Notes: a model not told the origin generated them from the letters alone. Shown: positions 9,925-18,636, counted from the stretch's first letter. The stretch is DNA of 64,000 nucleotides from Pseudomonas sp. AB6 (GCF_034314105.1 NZ_JAVIWJ010000001.1:2481501-2545500); one strand, 5' to 3'. A program made the numbers and translations.

Positions 9925-10053
9925 TCACTGACGACGTGCGTACATAGGCCAAACATCGCCGATAGAGGGTGGATAACAGAGAAGCGTGTATCCGATACCC
10001 ACCGCATTGCCCAGGAACAGCGCGTCATCATTGCGATGACGGCGGCGGCTCAT
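9925..10053 (-). CDS. 42-codon ORF between the two Ig-like paralogues
   Basis: The ATG at 10053 lies five bases after the TGA of the upstream gene, with GAGGA nine bases before it inside that gene's last codons, so it looks translationally coupled. The product is basic at the N-terminus (MSRRRHRNDD), then has a short hydrophobic middle (ALFLGNAVGIGYTLLC) and ends WPMYARRQ. The ORF could be a small membrane-associated protein or a chance frame; another frame on the same strand is also open for 60 codons here. Conservation alone would decide. Confidence 0.4.
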   Translation of the reverse strand: MSRRRHRNDDALFLGNAVGIGYTLLCYPPSIGDVWPMYARRQ

Positions 10054-10058
10054 GTTAA

Positions 10059-12017
10059 TCAATCCTCACAAAGATCCTGGGTCGGAGAACACGACTCGCC
10101 ACTGGGCATCTTGCGGGTGATTTTTACAAAATCCATGTCCGAGCGGCCAAACCCGCCGCTGGTTTTATAAAGTGCGTACTGAGCCGTCGCCGAGCCGTTG
10201 TCCTCCATGGGTTCAATCAAGGTGTCGTAGGGCACTACCACAATGTCAAAACCATCGGCCGCCTCGCTGGCGCTTAATGTCTTGATAAAGGTTTGGATCA
10301 CCCCAGGAATAGGATTACTACCGTTCAAGGAGTTACAGCCCTGCCACGTCAGCTCGACTCGATCATTGGCGCTGAACTCGGCATGGCCTGCGACCCTGAC
10401 CGTTACGCCTTCCCAAAGCCTGGGCACCGCGCAGCAATTTAGATAACCAAACAGATTGGCATGGGGAAACTCTGGCGCCGGCAACCCTTCAATCAGCACA
10501 ATCGAAACATCGACCTCGGTGATGCGCGCCTGCTGCTGGTTAACGCCATTGCTGGTGGTGTAATACACCGGTAATGCGCGGTTGTTCAGCTCCGGCTCGA
10601 TCACTGCCCACGGGATTTCCACGCTGATGAGTTGACCACCGACATCGCCACTTTGAACGCTGTAGCGGGCAGCAGCTTGGCTGATAGAGCCCCAAAACAC
10701 CTCAATGACCTCAAGGGGCTGGGGGTTGTCATACAGCGCCAAGGTCGCCGTGGCGTCCAGTCCATAATCCAACGCAGTTAGCGTATTAGGGATGTCCGAG
10801 ATTTTCCCGCGAACGTCCAGTTTCGCCAGGCTGATATTGAGCAGCGCCGGGGCATTGGCATGGTCCTGGCCGGCAATGGTCAAGTTGACCGGCGCGGTGG
10901 CCTGCGGTGAGGAGGGTGTCTCTAACGTGCCCCGACGCACGACGTAATCCACCTCGGCCGTCAATGGGCCTAATCCCTTCGCCCTTAATACCGGCCATGG
11001 CACATAAGCGCGAAGCGGGAATGCCGCCGGGTCGACGTCCAGTTCGTTGAGTTGCGTACCGTCCCAGTTGATTAGGATCTTCTGAGTACTGTCGGCGTTA
11101 TCGTATTGATCGATTTCAACCGTCACGCCCCCTTCATTGTTGGCGCCTTCACGGGCCTGTTCACGGTCGATCAAGCCTCGGGCTGACAACGGAATACGCG
11201 GCGGCTTGAGGTTTTCCGGCGCGGGGGTCAGATCGACCAGGATCGACGACAAGGTCGACCGTGGCCCTCGGTTGCCCGCCAGGTCCCTGAGCCGATAGTA
11301 GGCATAACGTCGGCCCTGGCCTGCGTTGCGAATGTCGGCTTCATAAAAAACGATCGCCATCTGATTGTTATCGATATCTTCCTGACTGAACTCTTGCTCG
11401 CGAATCGCCGCTTCATCATCCGGTGGCAGGTTCTTGTCGGTCCAGTAATAAACGGCCCGATCCTGGGCCTGCGGTCCGGTGTAGCGAGGCACCTGAGCAC
11501 GGACTTCGCCGTACTGGGTCAAGTAGTCATCGGTGATAACGCCGTTCAACTCCGGGGGAAATATCAGCGCAAAGGGGTCCTGGTTATCGTTGGGGGCTTC
11601 CCGGTCAACCGTGACCGTTATTTTTAAAGATTCCTTTGCATTGCCTCCGGTTGTTTTGGTGTAGGAGAGGTCATAAACGCCATGCACTAACTTATCCACA
11701 GGCACCGTGCACGTCTTGGGGCCTGGAGCGATTGGCGGGTCAAACCGATACTGCTTTACGGAGACAAAGGGCGCACCCGCAAGCCGCCAGCCGATGTCGA
11801 TGAAATCGGTCAATACGGGATCCATGGAGAAGTCCCAAGGCGGAACAATAAGTTCAAGGTCCTGATCCACGGCGCTGCGAGGCACCAATCCTTGTGCATG
11901 TTGGTCGCCGTTACCGTCTTTGATGATCGAGGGTACGTCAGGCGCCAGATAGTCGACCTGAGTGATGTCAATGCGTTGCGTGCCGCCAACGGGGCGCGAT
12001 CCTACAGGGCCAGCCAT
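10059..12017 (-). CDS. Ig-like repeat protein, 652 aa
   Basis: The ATG at 12017 follows GGAGGG. Module order parallels the 655-residue paralogue downstream: an N-terminal segment, an Ig-like unit with VHGVYDLSYTKTTGG, a central unit with YAYYRLRDLAGNRGP, the linker APENLKPPRIPLSARGLID, units with INWDGTQLNELD and IEVFWGSISQAA, and a C-terminal module with four cysteines (YLNCCAVP, WQGCNS, GESCSPTQDLC). No signal peptide, transmembrane helix or catalytic motif is visible. It is first in a unit with the 42-codon ORF and the paralogue. The pair probably arose by duplication. Function unknown. Confidence 0.75.
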   Translation of the reverse strand: MAGPVGSRPVGGTQRIDITQVDYLAPDVPSIIKDGNGDQHAQGLVPRSAVDQDLELIVPPWDFSMDPVLTDFIDIGWRLAGAPFVSVKQYRFDPPIAPGPKTCTVPVDKLVHGVYDLSYTKTTGGNAKESLKITVTVDREAPNDNQDPFALIFPPELNGVITDDYLTQYGEVRAQVPRYTGPQAQDRAVYYWTDKNLPPDDEAAIREQEFSQEDIDNNQMAIVFYEADIRNAGQGRRYAYYRLRDLAGNRGPRSTLSSILVDLTPAPENLKPPRIPLSARGLIDREQAREGANNEGGVTVEIDQYDNADSTQKILINWDGTQLNELDVDPAAFPLRAYVPWPVLRAKGLGPLTAEVDYVVRRGTLETPSSPQATAPVNLTIAGQDHANAPALLNISLAKLDVRGKISDIPNTLTALDYGLDATATLALYDNPQPLEVIEVFWGSISQAAARYSVQSGDVGGQLISVEIPWAVIEPELNNRALPVYYTTSNGVNQQQARITEVDVSIVLIEGLPAPEFPHANLFGYLNCCAVPRLWEGVTVRVAGHAEFSANDRVELTWQGCNSLNGSNPIPGVIQTFIKTLSASEAADGFDIVVVPYDTLIEPMEDNGSATAQYALYKTSGGFGRSDMDFVKITRKMPSGESCSPTQDLCED

Positions 12018-12128
12018 TGCGAAATCCCTCCATGGAATTCATATCGATCAGCGACGTACGTCCGGGTTGCCACGTTCGATCTTGTTGAACTGTCACTTCA
12101 TTCAACGCTAATTAGTGCAGGAGGGGTA

Positions 12129-12144
12129 CTGTCAGAAATGACAG
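12129..12144. promoter_or_regulatory. Perfect palindrome CTGTCA-GAAA-TGACAG
   Basis: The inverted repeat has six-base arms and lies about 112 bases before the start at 12017 and next to the 3' end of the quinone oxidoreductase gene. Its place suits an operator for the Ig-like unit. The regulator is unknown. Confidence 0.4.
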
Positions 12145-12251
12145 GTTTTGGCCGATAATTCGACCGTTTGTCGGCGGAGCAAAGATGAACCGCAAGGGAC
12201 TGATTGTTTTAGGCGATTTACCGAAAATCATCTGTCCCCTACGCCAAGTCC

Positions 12252-13214
12252 CTATACCAGGCTCGCGTCGATCACTAACACCACCTTCCCCGACACCTGA
12301 TTGGTCGCCAGTTCCGCGAAGGCTTCTTCGGCGTCCGAAATCGGGAACGTTTTGGCCAGTTGCGGCTTCAGGCGCCCTTCGCTAAACAAAGGCCATACGT
12401 GCTGCCCCAGATCGCGAAGCAGGTCAGCTTTGAACTGATCGCTACGGCTGCGCAGGGTTGATCCGAGGATATTTACGCGCTTGCTCAATACCTGTGCCAG
12501 ATCCAGTTGCGCCTCGCGGCCACCCATCAAGCCGATCAGCACCAGGCGTCCATCAACGTTCAGCACCTTCACATTCAGCGCCGCGTAGTTGCCGCCGACC
12601 GGGTCAAGGATCACGTCGAACGGGCCGAGGTCTTTCAGGCTGTCCAGGTTGTCGCTGCGCACCACCCCGCCTTGGGCACCTAGCGCCTGGCAATAGGCCA
12701 GGCGCTCAGCGGAACCCACGCTGACCCACACCGGGTTGCCAAAGGCTTTGCAAAGCTGAATACCGGCTGAACCAACACCACTTGCGCCGGCGTGCAACAA
12801 GACTTTTTCACCGGGTTTCAGCGCTGCAAGCTGAAACAAGTTCAACCAAGCGGTGGCGTACACCTCAGGGATACCGGCAGCTTCGGACAATGACATTCCG
12901 TCGGGAACCGGCAATACGTGGTGACCATCGACCACCACTTCTTCAGCCATGCCGCCGCCCGCCAACAGTGCGCAAACCCGGTCGCCGACCTGCCAGGACG
13001 AGCCCGCGCCTACCTCACTGATGACCCCGGAACACTCCATTCCAAGGGTCTGGCTCGCGCCCGGCGGCGGTGGATAAAGTCCGGACCGCTGGAGTAAATC
13101 AGCGCGATTGAGCCCTGCCGCCGCAACACGAATACGAACTTGTCCCACGTCACACGTCAAGTCGGGCTGTTCAAGCCATTCCACATGTCCTTCAACGCCT
13201 TGCAATGCTTTCAC
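12252..13214 (-). CDS. NAD(P)H quinone oxidoreductase, zinc-independent MDR family
   Basis: The 320-residue protein starts at GTG 13214, with GGAGG six bases upstream. It reduces quinones using NADPH in the cytoplasm. The N-terminal GroES-like fold holds AGLNRADLLQRSGLYPPPPG, a signature of PIG3/QOR-type members, and the Rossmann domain holds LLHAGASGVGSAGIQL. The zinc-binding cysteines of alcohol dehydrogenases are missing. It is divergent from prc, from which it is separated by about 140 bases. Length is normal for the family. Confidence 0.9.
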   Translation of the reverse strand: MKALQGVEGHVEWLEQPDLTCDVGQVRIRVAAAGLNRADLLQRSGLYPPPPGASQTLGMECSGVISEVGAGSSWQVGDRVCALLAGGGMAEEVVVDGHHVLPVPDGMSLSEAAGIPEVYATAWLNLFQLAALKPGEKVLLHAGASGVGSAGIQLCKAFGNPVWVSVGSAERLAYCQALGAQGGVVRSDNLDSLKDLGPFDVILDPVGGNYAALNVKVLNVDGRLVLIGLMGGREAQLDLAQVLSKRVNILGSTLRSRSDQFKADLLRDLGQHVWPLFSEGRLKPQLAKTFPISDAEEAFAELATNQVSGKVVLVIDASLV

Positions 13215-13353
13215 GGTGCCTCCATAGTGACTCTGGACTGAGCCGGTGCTATAGACGCACGGGCTTTTTGCATTATGCGACCGGATCCGACGGAACCGGC
13301 GATCTCAAAGACGGCCTAATATGCGTTATCAATTGCCCCCGCGTCGAATCAGC

Positions 13354-15435
13354 ATGAAGCATTATCTCCCTAGCACCGCACTCGCCTTATTGATTGGCCT
13401 GAGTGCCTTGCCCATGTCCACCCCTGTGTTTGCAGCCAACAGCTGGGATAACCTTCAGCCTGACCGCGAAGAGGTCATTGCGAGCCTGAACATCGTAGAG
13501 CTGCTCAAAAGGCACCACTACAGCAAGCCTCCTTTAGACGACAAGCGTTCTGTCATCATCTATGAAAGCTACCTCAAACTGCTCGACCCCTCGCGCAGCT
13601 ATTTCTTGGCCAGCGATATCGCCGAGTTTGACAAGTGGAAGGTGCAGTTCGACGACTTTCTGAAAAGTGGTGACCTGAACGCTGGCTTCATCATTTATAA
13701 GCGCTATCTGGATCGCGTTAAATCGCGTCTGGACTTTGCATTGGCAGAGCTGGGAAAGGGCGTCGACAAGTTCGACTTCACCACCAAGGAAACCTTGCTG
13801 ATCGACCGCAAGGACAGCCCATGGGCCAAGTCTGACGCTGAGCTGAATGACTTGTGGCGCAAGCGGGTCGAGGATGAAGTGCTGCGATTAAAGATCGCTG
13901 GCAAAGAACCCAAGGCCATCCAAGAACTACTGACCAAGCGCTACAAGAATCAGTTGGCGCGACTGGAGCAGACCCGCAGCGAAGATGTGTTTCAGGCCTA
14001 CATCAACAACTTCGCCATGTCCTATGACCCGCACACCAACTACCTGTCCCCGGACAGCGCGGAAAACTTCGACATCAACATGAGCCTCTCGCTGGAAGGC
14101 ATTGGCGCGGTGTTGCAAAGCGATAACGACAACGTGAAAGTCGTGCGTCTGGTTCCGGCCGGACCTGCCGCCAAAACCAAACAAGTGGCGCCTTCAGACA
14201 AAATTATCGGCGTCGCCCAAGGCGACAAAGAGATGGTCGACGTGATCGGCTGGCGTCTGGACGAAGTGGTCAAACTGATTCGCGGTGCCAAAGGCTCAGT
14301 AGTGCGCCTGGAAATCATTCCGCACACCAACGCGCCGAACGACAACACCAGCAAAATCGTGGCCATTACTCGTGAAGCAGTAAAACTTGAAGAACAGGCG
14401 GCGAAAAAGTCGATCCTCCACCTTAAGCAAAACGGCCATGACTACACACTCGGCGTGATTGAAATCCCGGCGTTCTATCTGGACTTCAAGGCCTACCGTG
14501 CTGGCGATCCGGAATACAAGAGCACCACCCGGGACGTGAAAAAACTGCTGACCGAACTGATGGCCGAGAAAGTCGATGGCGTCGTGATTGATCTGCGTAA
14601 CAACGGCGGCGGCTCATTGCAGGAAGCCACCGAGCTGACCAGTCTATTCATCGACAAAGGCCCTACCGTGCTGGTGCGTAACGCCGACGGTAAGGTTGAT
14701 GTGCTTGAAGATGAAGCCACTGGTGCTTTCTACAAAGGCCCGATGGCGCTGCTGGTCAACCGCTTGTCTGCTTCCGCTTCGGAGATTTTTGCCGGCGCAC
14801 TGCAGGACTATCACCGCGCATTGATCATTGGCGGTCAGACCTTCGGTAAAGGCACCGTGCAGACCATTCAGCCGCTGAACCATGGCGAACTGAAACTGAC
14901 ACTGGCCAAGTTCTACCGGGTCTCCGGTCAGAGCACTCAACATCAAGGCGTGTTGCCGGACATCGCGTACCCCTCGATCATTGATACCAAGGAAATCGGC
15001 GAAAGCGCGCTTCCGGAATCAATGGCCTACGACACCATTAAGCCTGCGATCAAACCCGTGGTGGACCCGTTCAAACCGTTCCTTGAGCAGTTGAAGGCAC
15101 GCCACGATGCGCGTTCGTCGAAAGACCCTGAGTTTGTCTTCATTGAAGACCGTCTGGCTCTTGCTCAGAAGTTGATGCTCGAAAAAACCGTCAGCCTGAA
15201 CGAAGCCGAACGTCGTGCTCAACACACTGACATTGAAGGCAAGCAACTGGCGCTGGAAAACGCCCGTCGCAAGGCTAAAGGTCAAGACCCGCTCAAAGAG
15301 CTGAAGAAAGAAGACGAAGACGCGCTGCCCGCAGAAGACGACAAGACCAAACCCGAGGACGACGCTTACCTGTCGGAGACCGGGCGCATCCTGATCGACT
15401 ACCTGAACTTAAACGCGGCGGTGGCAAAGAAGTAA
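13354..15435 (+). CDS. prc: Carboxy-terminal (tail-specific) processing protease
   Basis: The start at 13354 gives MKHYLPSTALALLIGLSALP, a good Sec signal peptide cut after VFA; the longer frame from 13321 adds 11 residues and has no better ribosome site. The 693-residue periplasmic S41 serine protease has an N-terminal Prc domain, a PDZ domain near residues 240-330 and a C-terminal lid. The catalytic dyad is visible: Ser474 in SASASEIFAG and Lys499 in FGKGTVQ. It degrades periplasmic proteins with nonpolar C-termini; in P. aeruginosa the orthologue (AlgO) acts on anti-sigma factor fragments. A terminator at 15527 follows. Confidence 0.95.
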   Translation: MKHYLPSTALALLIGLSALPMSTPVFAANSWDNLQPDREEVIASLNIVELLKRHHYSKPPLDDKRSVIIYESYLKLLDPSRSYFLASDIAEFDKWKVQFDDFLKSGDLNAGFIIYKRYLDRVKSRLDFALAELGKGVDKFDFTTKETLLIDRKDSPWAKSDAELNDLWRKRVEDEVLRLKIAGKEPKAIQELLTKRYKNQLARLEQTRSEDVFQAYINNFAMSYDPHTNYLSPDSAENFDINMSLSLEGIGAVLQSDNDNVKVVRLVPAGPAAKTKQVAPSDKIIGVAQGDKEMVDVIGWRLDEVVKLIRGAKGSVVRLEIIPHTNAPNDNTSKIVAITREAVKLEEQAAKKSILHLKQNGHDYTLGVIEIPAFYLDFKAYRAGDPEYKSTTRDVKKLLTELMAEKVDGVVIDLRNNGGGSLQEATELTSLFIDKGPTVLVRNADGKVDVLEDEATGAFYKGPMALLVNRLSASASEIFAGALQDYHRALIIGGQTFGKGTVQTIQPLNHGELKLTLAKFYRVSGQSTQHQGVLPDIAYPSIIDTKEIGESALPESMAYDTIKPAIKPVVDPFKPFLEQLKARHDARSSKDPEFVFIEDRLALAQKLMLEKTVSLNEAERRAQHTDIEGKQLALENARRKAKGQDPLKELKKEDEDALPAEDDKTKPEDDAYLSETGRILIDYLNLNAAVAKK

Positions 15436-15489
15436 TCACGCACAATATTGACGTAAAAATGATGGCCAATACGACTAGTTAGTAGCATT

Positions 15490-15518
15490 TGGTCATCAAA
15501 CAGTCATGAATCTGTCGT
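15490..15518 (+). promoter_or_regulatory. Pho-box-like triple direct repeat
   Basis: TGGTCAT, CAGTCAT and CTGTCGT occur at 15490, 15501 and 15512, each 11 bases apart with AT-rich four-base spacers (CAAA, GAAT). PhoB sites consist of CTGTCAT repeats at this period. A possible -10 (TATAGG) follows at 15524. The downstream gene is the EAL-GGDEF protein. The prc terminator hairpin would then fall at the very 5' end of the transcript. Confidence 0.4.
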
Positions 15519-15526
15519 GAAATATA

Positions 15527-15561
15527 GGGGCTGAGCGCAAATGTGCTCAGCCCCTTTTTCT
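15527..15561 (+). terminator. Terminator of prc
   Basis: A ten-pair perfect stem GGGGCTGAGC / GCTCAGCCCC with an eight-base loop is followed by TTTTTC. It overlaps the apparent upstream extension of the next reading frame, which supports the start at 15577 for that gene. Confidence 0.9.
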
Positions 15562-15576
15562 TATTCCGAGATTGCC

Positions 15577-17346
15577 ATGACCGCCATTGAACAGCTGGGT
15601 GCCTTGAGCTCAATTTTGGCTCAACGCGATCTACACAGCTTGTTCCAACCGATAGTCTCACTGTCGGATCGCCGAATTTTAGGCTACGAAGCCTTGACAA
15701 GAGGGCCGTCAAACAGCCCGCTACACTCCCCCATCACCCTGTTTGCCATCGCCCGTCAAGCGGGTCGATTGAGTGAATTGGAGATGGCTGCACGCGAGTC
15801 CGCTTGCCGACGTTTCAACGACCAGAAACTCGACGGAAAGCTTTTTCTCAATGTCTCACCTGAATCCTTGCTGGAACCTACCCACCCCCCGGGCCGCACT
15901 CTGGAGCTGCTGCAGACTTACGGCATCGCACCGAGCCAGGTGGTCATTGAGCTGACCGAGCAAACTCCCACAGAAGATTTCGATCTGCTGTACAAGGCAC
16001 TGCATCACTACCGCGACATGGGTTTTTCCATCGCACTGGATGATCTCGGTGCGGGCTATTCAAGTCTGCGTTTGTGGTCAGAACTTCGCCCGGACTACGT
16101 CAAAATCGATCGACATTTCATCGACGGCATTCATCAAGATGCGGTCAAACGTGAGTTCGTTGGCTCCATGCTGCAAATGGCCAAAGCGTCCCGTGCGCTG
16201 GTGATTGCCGAAGGCATTGAGTTGCAGGAAGAACTGGCCGTACTCATCGACATGGGGGTGGATTTGGTTCAGGGCTATTTGCTCTGCCGTCCGCAAGAAT
16301 ACCCCCCGCGCGATGCCCATGCTTTGCTGCCCAAACTTAACCCGGCGGCTCCCGCGCTAAATGAAGACGCCCCGGACTTGCGCGCATTGCTGATTGAGCA
16401 ACCGGCGGTTAATAAGGCCGCGCCGACAGCAAGCGTACTTGAGTGCTTCCGCAAGCAAGCAAACTTGAACTCGCTGGCGGTGCTTGACGAGTTGTTGCAG
16501 CCCTGCGGCATCGTCCATCGACATTCGCTTTCGGACGCGTTGCTTAAGCCCTTCGCCACCGACCTGTTCGCCCGCAAACCCATCAGCCGCTTAATGAACA
16601 CCGATTTTCTTGCGGTGGAGCTCAGCCAATCGCTGCAACAGGTAAGCCGTCTGTTGACCAGCCGAGCCCGACAGCGCATCGAAGAAGACTTTATCATCAC
16701 CCTGAACGGTAACTATCTGGGACTGGGCCGGGTAATTGACGTGCTGAAACTGATTACCGAACTGAAAATCCAGCAAGCGCGCTACGCTAACCCATTAACT
16801 TTATTACCCGGCAACGTGCCCATCCAGCAATGCCTCACGCGACTGCTGCAACAAGGTCAGGAGTCGATGATTTGTTACGTGGATATCGACAACTTCAAAC
16901 CATTCAACGACATCTACGGCTATGGCAGGGGCGATGAAGTGCTGCTGTGCCTCGCGCAATGCCTGAACGACCGCATCGACCCAAGCCGAGACTTTGTCGG
17001 GCATATCGGTGGTGATGACTTCTTGATGGTGCTGGGCTCAGAAGATTGGCGTAAGCGCTTAAATCTGCTGCTGGAGGATTTTCAGAACCAGTGCCGTCGC
17101 TTCTATCGGGCCGAGCACCTGGAGTGCGGTTGTTTCACGGGGTTGAATCGCCAAGGCCAGCGTCAAGAATTCTCGCTGCTGTCGCTGTCCATCGGTGTGG
17201 TTCACCTACGCCCCGAAGCCTGCGCACATCTAGATGCCAGTCAATTGGCCGAGTTGGCATCGCAAGCCAAGCATTTTGCCAAAGGTGTGACCGGAGCCAG
17301 CGTGCATGTGATCGACAGCCTGGACTCGGTAACCGTGAAAGATTGA
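15577..17346 (+). CDS. EAL-CBS-GGDEF cyclic-di-GMP protein
   Basis: The 589-residue cytoplasmic protein starts with MTAIEQLGALSS. The EAL domain (about residues 20-250) keeps the residues needed for c-di-GMP hydrolysis: YEALTRGP, FLNVSPESL, VIELTEQ, ALDDLGAGYSS, VKIDRHFI, IAEGIE and VQGYLLC. A CBS-pair-like linker follows (about 280-400). The C-terminal GGDEF domain has the metal motif YVDIDNFK but the signature reads GGDDF, so cyclase activity is doubtful and it may act as a GTP sensor. The arrangement and its place after prc match P. aeruginosa PA3258, as I recall it. The likely net activity is phosphodiesterase. Confidence 0.9.
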   Translation: MTAIEQLGALSSILAQRDLHSLFQPIVSLSDRRILGYEALTRGPSNSPLHSPITLFAIARQAGRLSELEMAARESACRRFNDQKLDGKLFLNVSPESLLEPTHPPGRTLELLQTYGIAPSQVVIELTEQTPTEDFDLLYKALHHYRDMGFSIALDDLGAGYSSLRLWSELRPDYVKIDRHFIDGIHQDAVKREFVGSMLQMAKASRALVIAEGIELQEELAVLIDMGVDLVQGYLLCRPQEYPPRDAHALLPKLNPAAPALNEDAPDLRALLIEQPAVNKAAPTASVLECFRKQANLNSLAVLDELLQPCGIVHRHSLSDALLKPFATDLFARKPISRLMNTDFLAVELSQSLQQVSRLLTSRARQRIEEDFIITLNGNYLGLGRVIDVLKLITELKIQQARYANPLTLLPGNVPIQQCLTRLLQQGQESMICYVDIDNFKPFNDIYGYGRGDEVLLCLAQCLNDRIDPSRDFVGHIGGDDFLMVLGSEDWRKRLNLLLEDFQNQCRRFYRAEHLECGCFTGLNRQGQRQEFSLLSLSIGVVHLRPEACAHLDASQLAELASQAKHFAKGVTGASVHVIDSLDSVTVKD

Positions 17347-17450
17347 ACAACGACCCGTAGGGGCTACTCCGCCTCTCCGACGCCGCGTTGTCAGTTAGAG
17401 AACAAGCTCGACAGGGTGTTTTTTTCACTCAAAGGCTATGCAATGTTTGC

Positions 17451-17927
17451 CTAAAACCCATGCGGCTTTCCCATACCCTCAAACTGTTTTGCGCGCTCGG
17501 GGTCAGCCGTTAGGCCAGGCCCACCCTTGTTGTATAACTGCGACAACTTGATCGGCGCTAACGGGTGACCGGCCTTAACGGCCATTTCCCAAAAGCGCGC
17601 GGTCTCTGCCGCATCTGGAGCGTTACGGGTGTCTCCCGCCAAACTAACCACACCCAGTTGGTACGCAGCCTTGCTGTCTCCACCATGTGCGGCCAGACGC
17701 AATAAACGCAGACCTTCTTCCCGCGCGCCCAAGCCCTGACCCCGAAACAGCAGGATATGCCCGTAAAAGCTTTGAGCATCGACATCGCCAAGATTGGCCA
17801 TACGCGAGAACTGACCTTCTAACCATTGCCAGCTTTTAGGTCGCTCGACAAACCAATGCCAATGAAACAATCGGCGGGCCAGCCGGTAGGTCATTCGTGC
17901 CCGCAAATACCATAAAGGTCGAATCAT
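17451..17927 (-). CDS. Sel1-like repeat protein
   Basis: The 158-residue protein holds helical repeats of the Sel1/TPR class: DVDAQSFYGHILLFRG, GLRLLRLAAHGGDSKAAYQL and ARFWEMAVKAGHPLAPIKLSQLY, the last ending in a G-rich turn. These normally mediate protein contacts. The ATG overlaps the end of the upstream gene by four bases, so it is translated with it. The N-terminus is basic and aromatic (YLRARMTYRLARRLFHWHWF), possibly membrane-associated. Client unknown. Confidence 0.85.
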   Translation of the reverse strand: MIRPLWYLRARMTYRLARRLFHWHWFVERPKSWQWLEGQFSRMANLGDVDAQSFYGHILLFRGQGLGAREEGLRLLRLAAHGGDSKAAYQLGVVSLAGDTRNAPDAAETARFWEMAVKAGHPLAPIKLSQLYNKGGPGLTADPERAKQFEGMGKPHGF

Positions 17928-18289
17928 GCTATCTCCGGATAGCTATATTCAAAAACCCGCACCACTTCAGATGCGTGCCAGGAAGCGGCCGCAATACCGT
18001 CCGATGGACCGCAGAATCGCCCAAGCCGTTCGACACAGTCGAAAAAGCCAGTGCGCGGCAAGCGGCTGGCACCTTGGCTGATGACCAGTGAACTGCGTAG
18101 CGGTTGCTCCGCACGAGCGTCCAATGCAGCCAGGTGCTCAAGTGCGGCGGTAAGTGTTTGCATAGCGGGACTGGGTAGCTGAAGACGTTCGAGCAATGCG
18201 CGGTAGGTCAATAGATGGCGTTGTCGGCGAGCCTGATCTAACTCCGCCAATAGCCCTTCCCAGTGCTGACGACTAATGCGAACACTCAT
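17924..18289 (-). CDS. Conserved hypothetical protein, winged-helix-like N-terminus
   Basis: The 121-residue protein has an N-terminal stretch TYRALLERLQLPSPAMQTLTAALEHL that reads like a small winged-helix or MGMT-type fold, then RSSLVISQG and GFFDCVERLGRF. I do not recognise an enzymatic motif. It overlaps both neighbours by four bases (ATGA), so the XRE gene, this gene and the Sel1 gene form one transcript. I place it with the P. aeruginosa PA3259-3261 cluster by gene order only. Confidence 0.75.
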   Translation of the reverse strand: MSVRISRQHWEGLLAELDQARRQRHLLTYRALLERLQLPSPAMQTLTAALEHLAALDARAEQPLRSSLVISQGASRLPRTGFFDCVERLGRFCGPSDGIAAASWHASEVVRVFEYSYPEIA

Positions 18290-18627
18290 GATTCACCTCG
18301 CCAACCGGGTACGCCTAGCTCCCAAGCCAAACTCCGTCGAATAGCAGCATCCGGCACCCGCTCACCGCTTTCGATTAAATCCAGGTACGACGGGCTGATT
18401 CCAACTGTGCGCGCCAACTGCGCGACCTCCAGACCCTTGGCATCTCGTAGGGCGCCCAGTTGATCCAGGCTTGGAAGATCGCCCGTTAGGACGGCTGAAG
18501 AGGGCGTTGTAGCTTTTTGCGTGGATGGAGCGCCAACACCCGCTGCTTTCAACAAAGCCTGGTACTGGGCCCATGGCAATACTGCGTACTCTGGCTCTCC
18601 ATCACGTGTAATTATTTGAAGATCCAT
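18286..18627 (-). CDS. XRE-family regulator with Phd-like N-terminus
   Basis: The ATG at 18627 follows AGGGGG; the longer frame to 18720 lacks a ribosome site. The first 30 residues (MDLQIITRDGEPEYAVLPW, then AQYQALL) resemble the dimerisation strand-helix of Phd/YefM antitoxins, and residues about 55-113 are a helix-turn-helix (DAKGLEVAQLARTVGISPSY, then LDLIESGE). It heads a three-gene unit. The palindrome at 18637-18648 covers its own leader, which suggests autoregulation. No toxin partner is evident, so a chromosomal regulator is more likely than an antitoxin. Confidence 0.85.
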   Translation of the reverse strand: MDLQIITRDGEPEYAVLPWAQYQALLKAAGVGAPSTQKATTPSSAVLTGDLPSLDQLGALRDAKGLEVAQLARTVGISPSYLDLIESGERVPDAAIRRSLAWELGVPGWRGES

Positions 18628-18636
18628 ACAACCCCC

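Noticed and set aside
15541..15576. Upstream extension of the EAL-GGDEF frame
   Set aside because: It falls inside the prc terminator hairpin and has no ribosome site; the ATG at 15577 is preferred.
17924..18627. RES-Xre or HigBA toxin-antitoxin pair
   Set aside because: The partner gene lacks RES, RelE or HigB motifs; the link stays an open question and is listed only as a finding.
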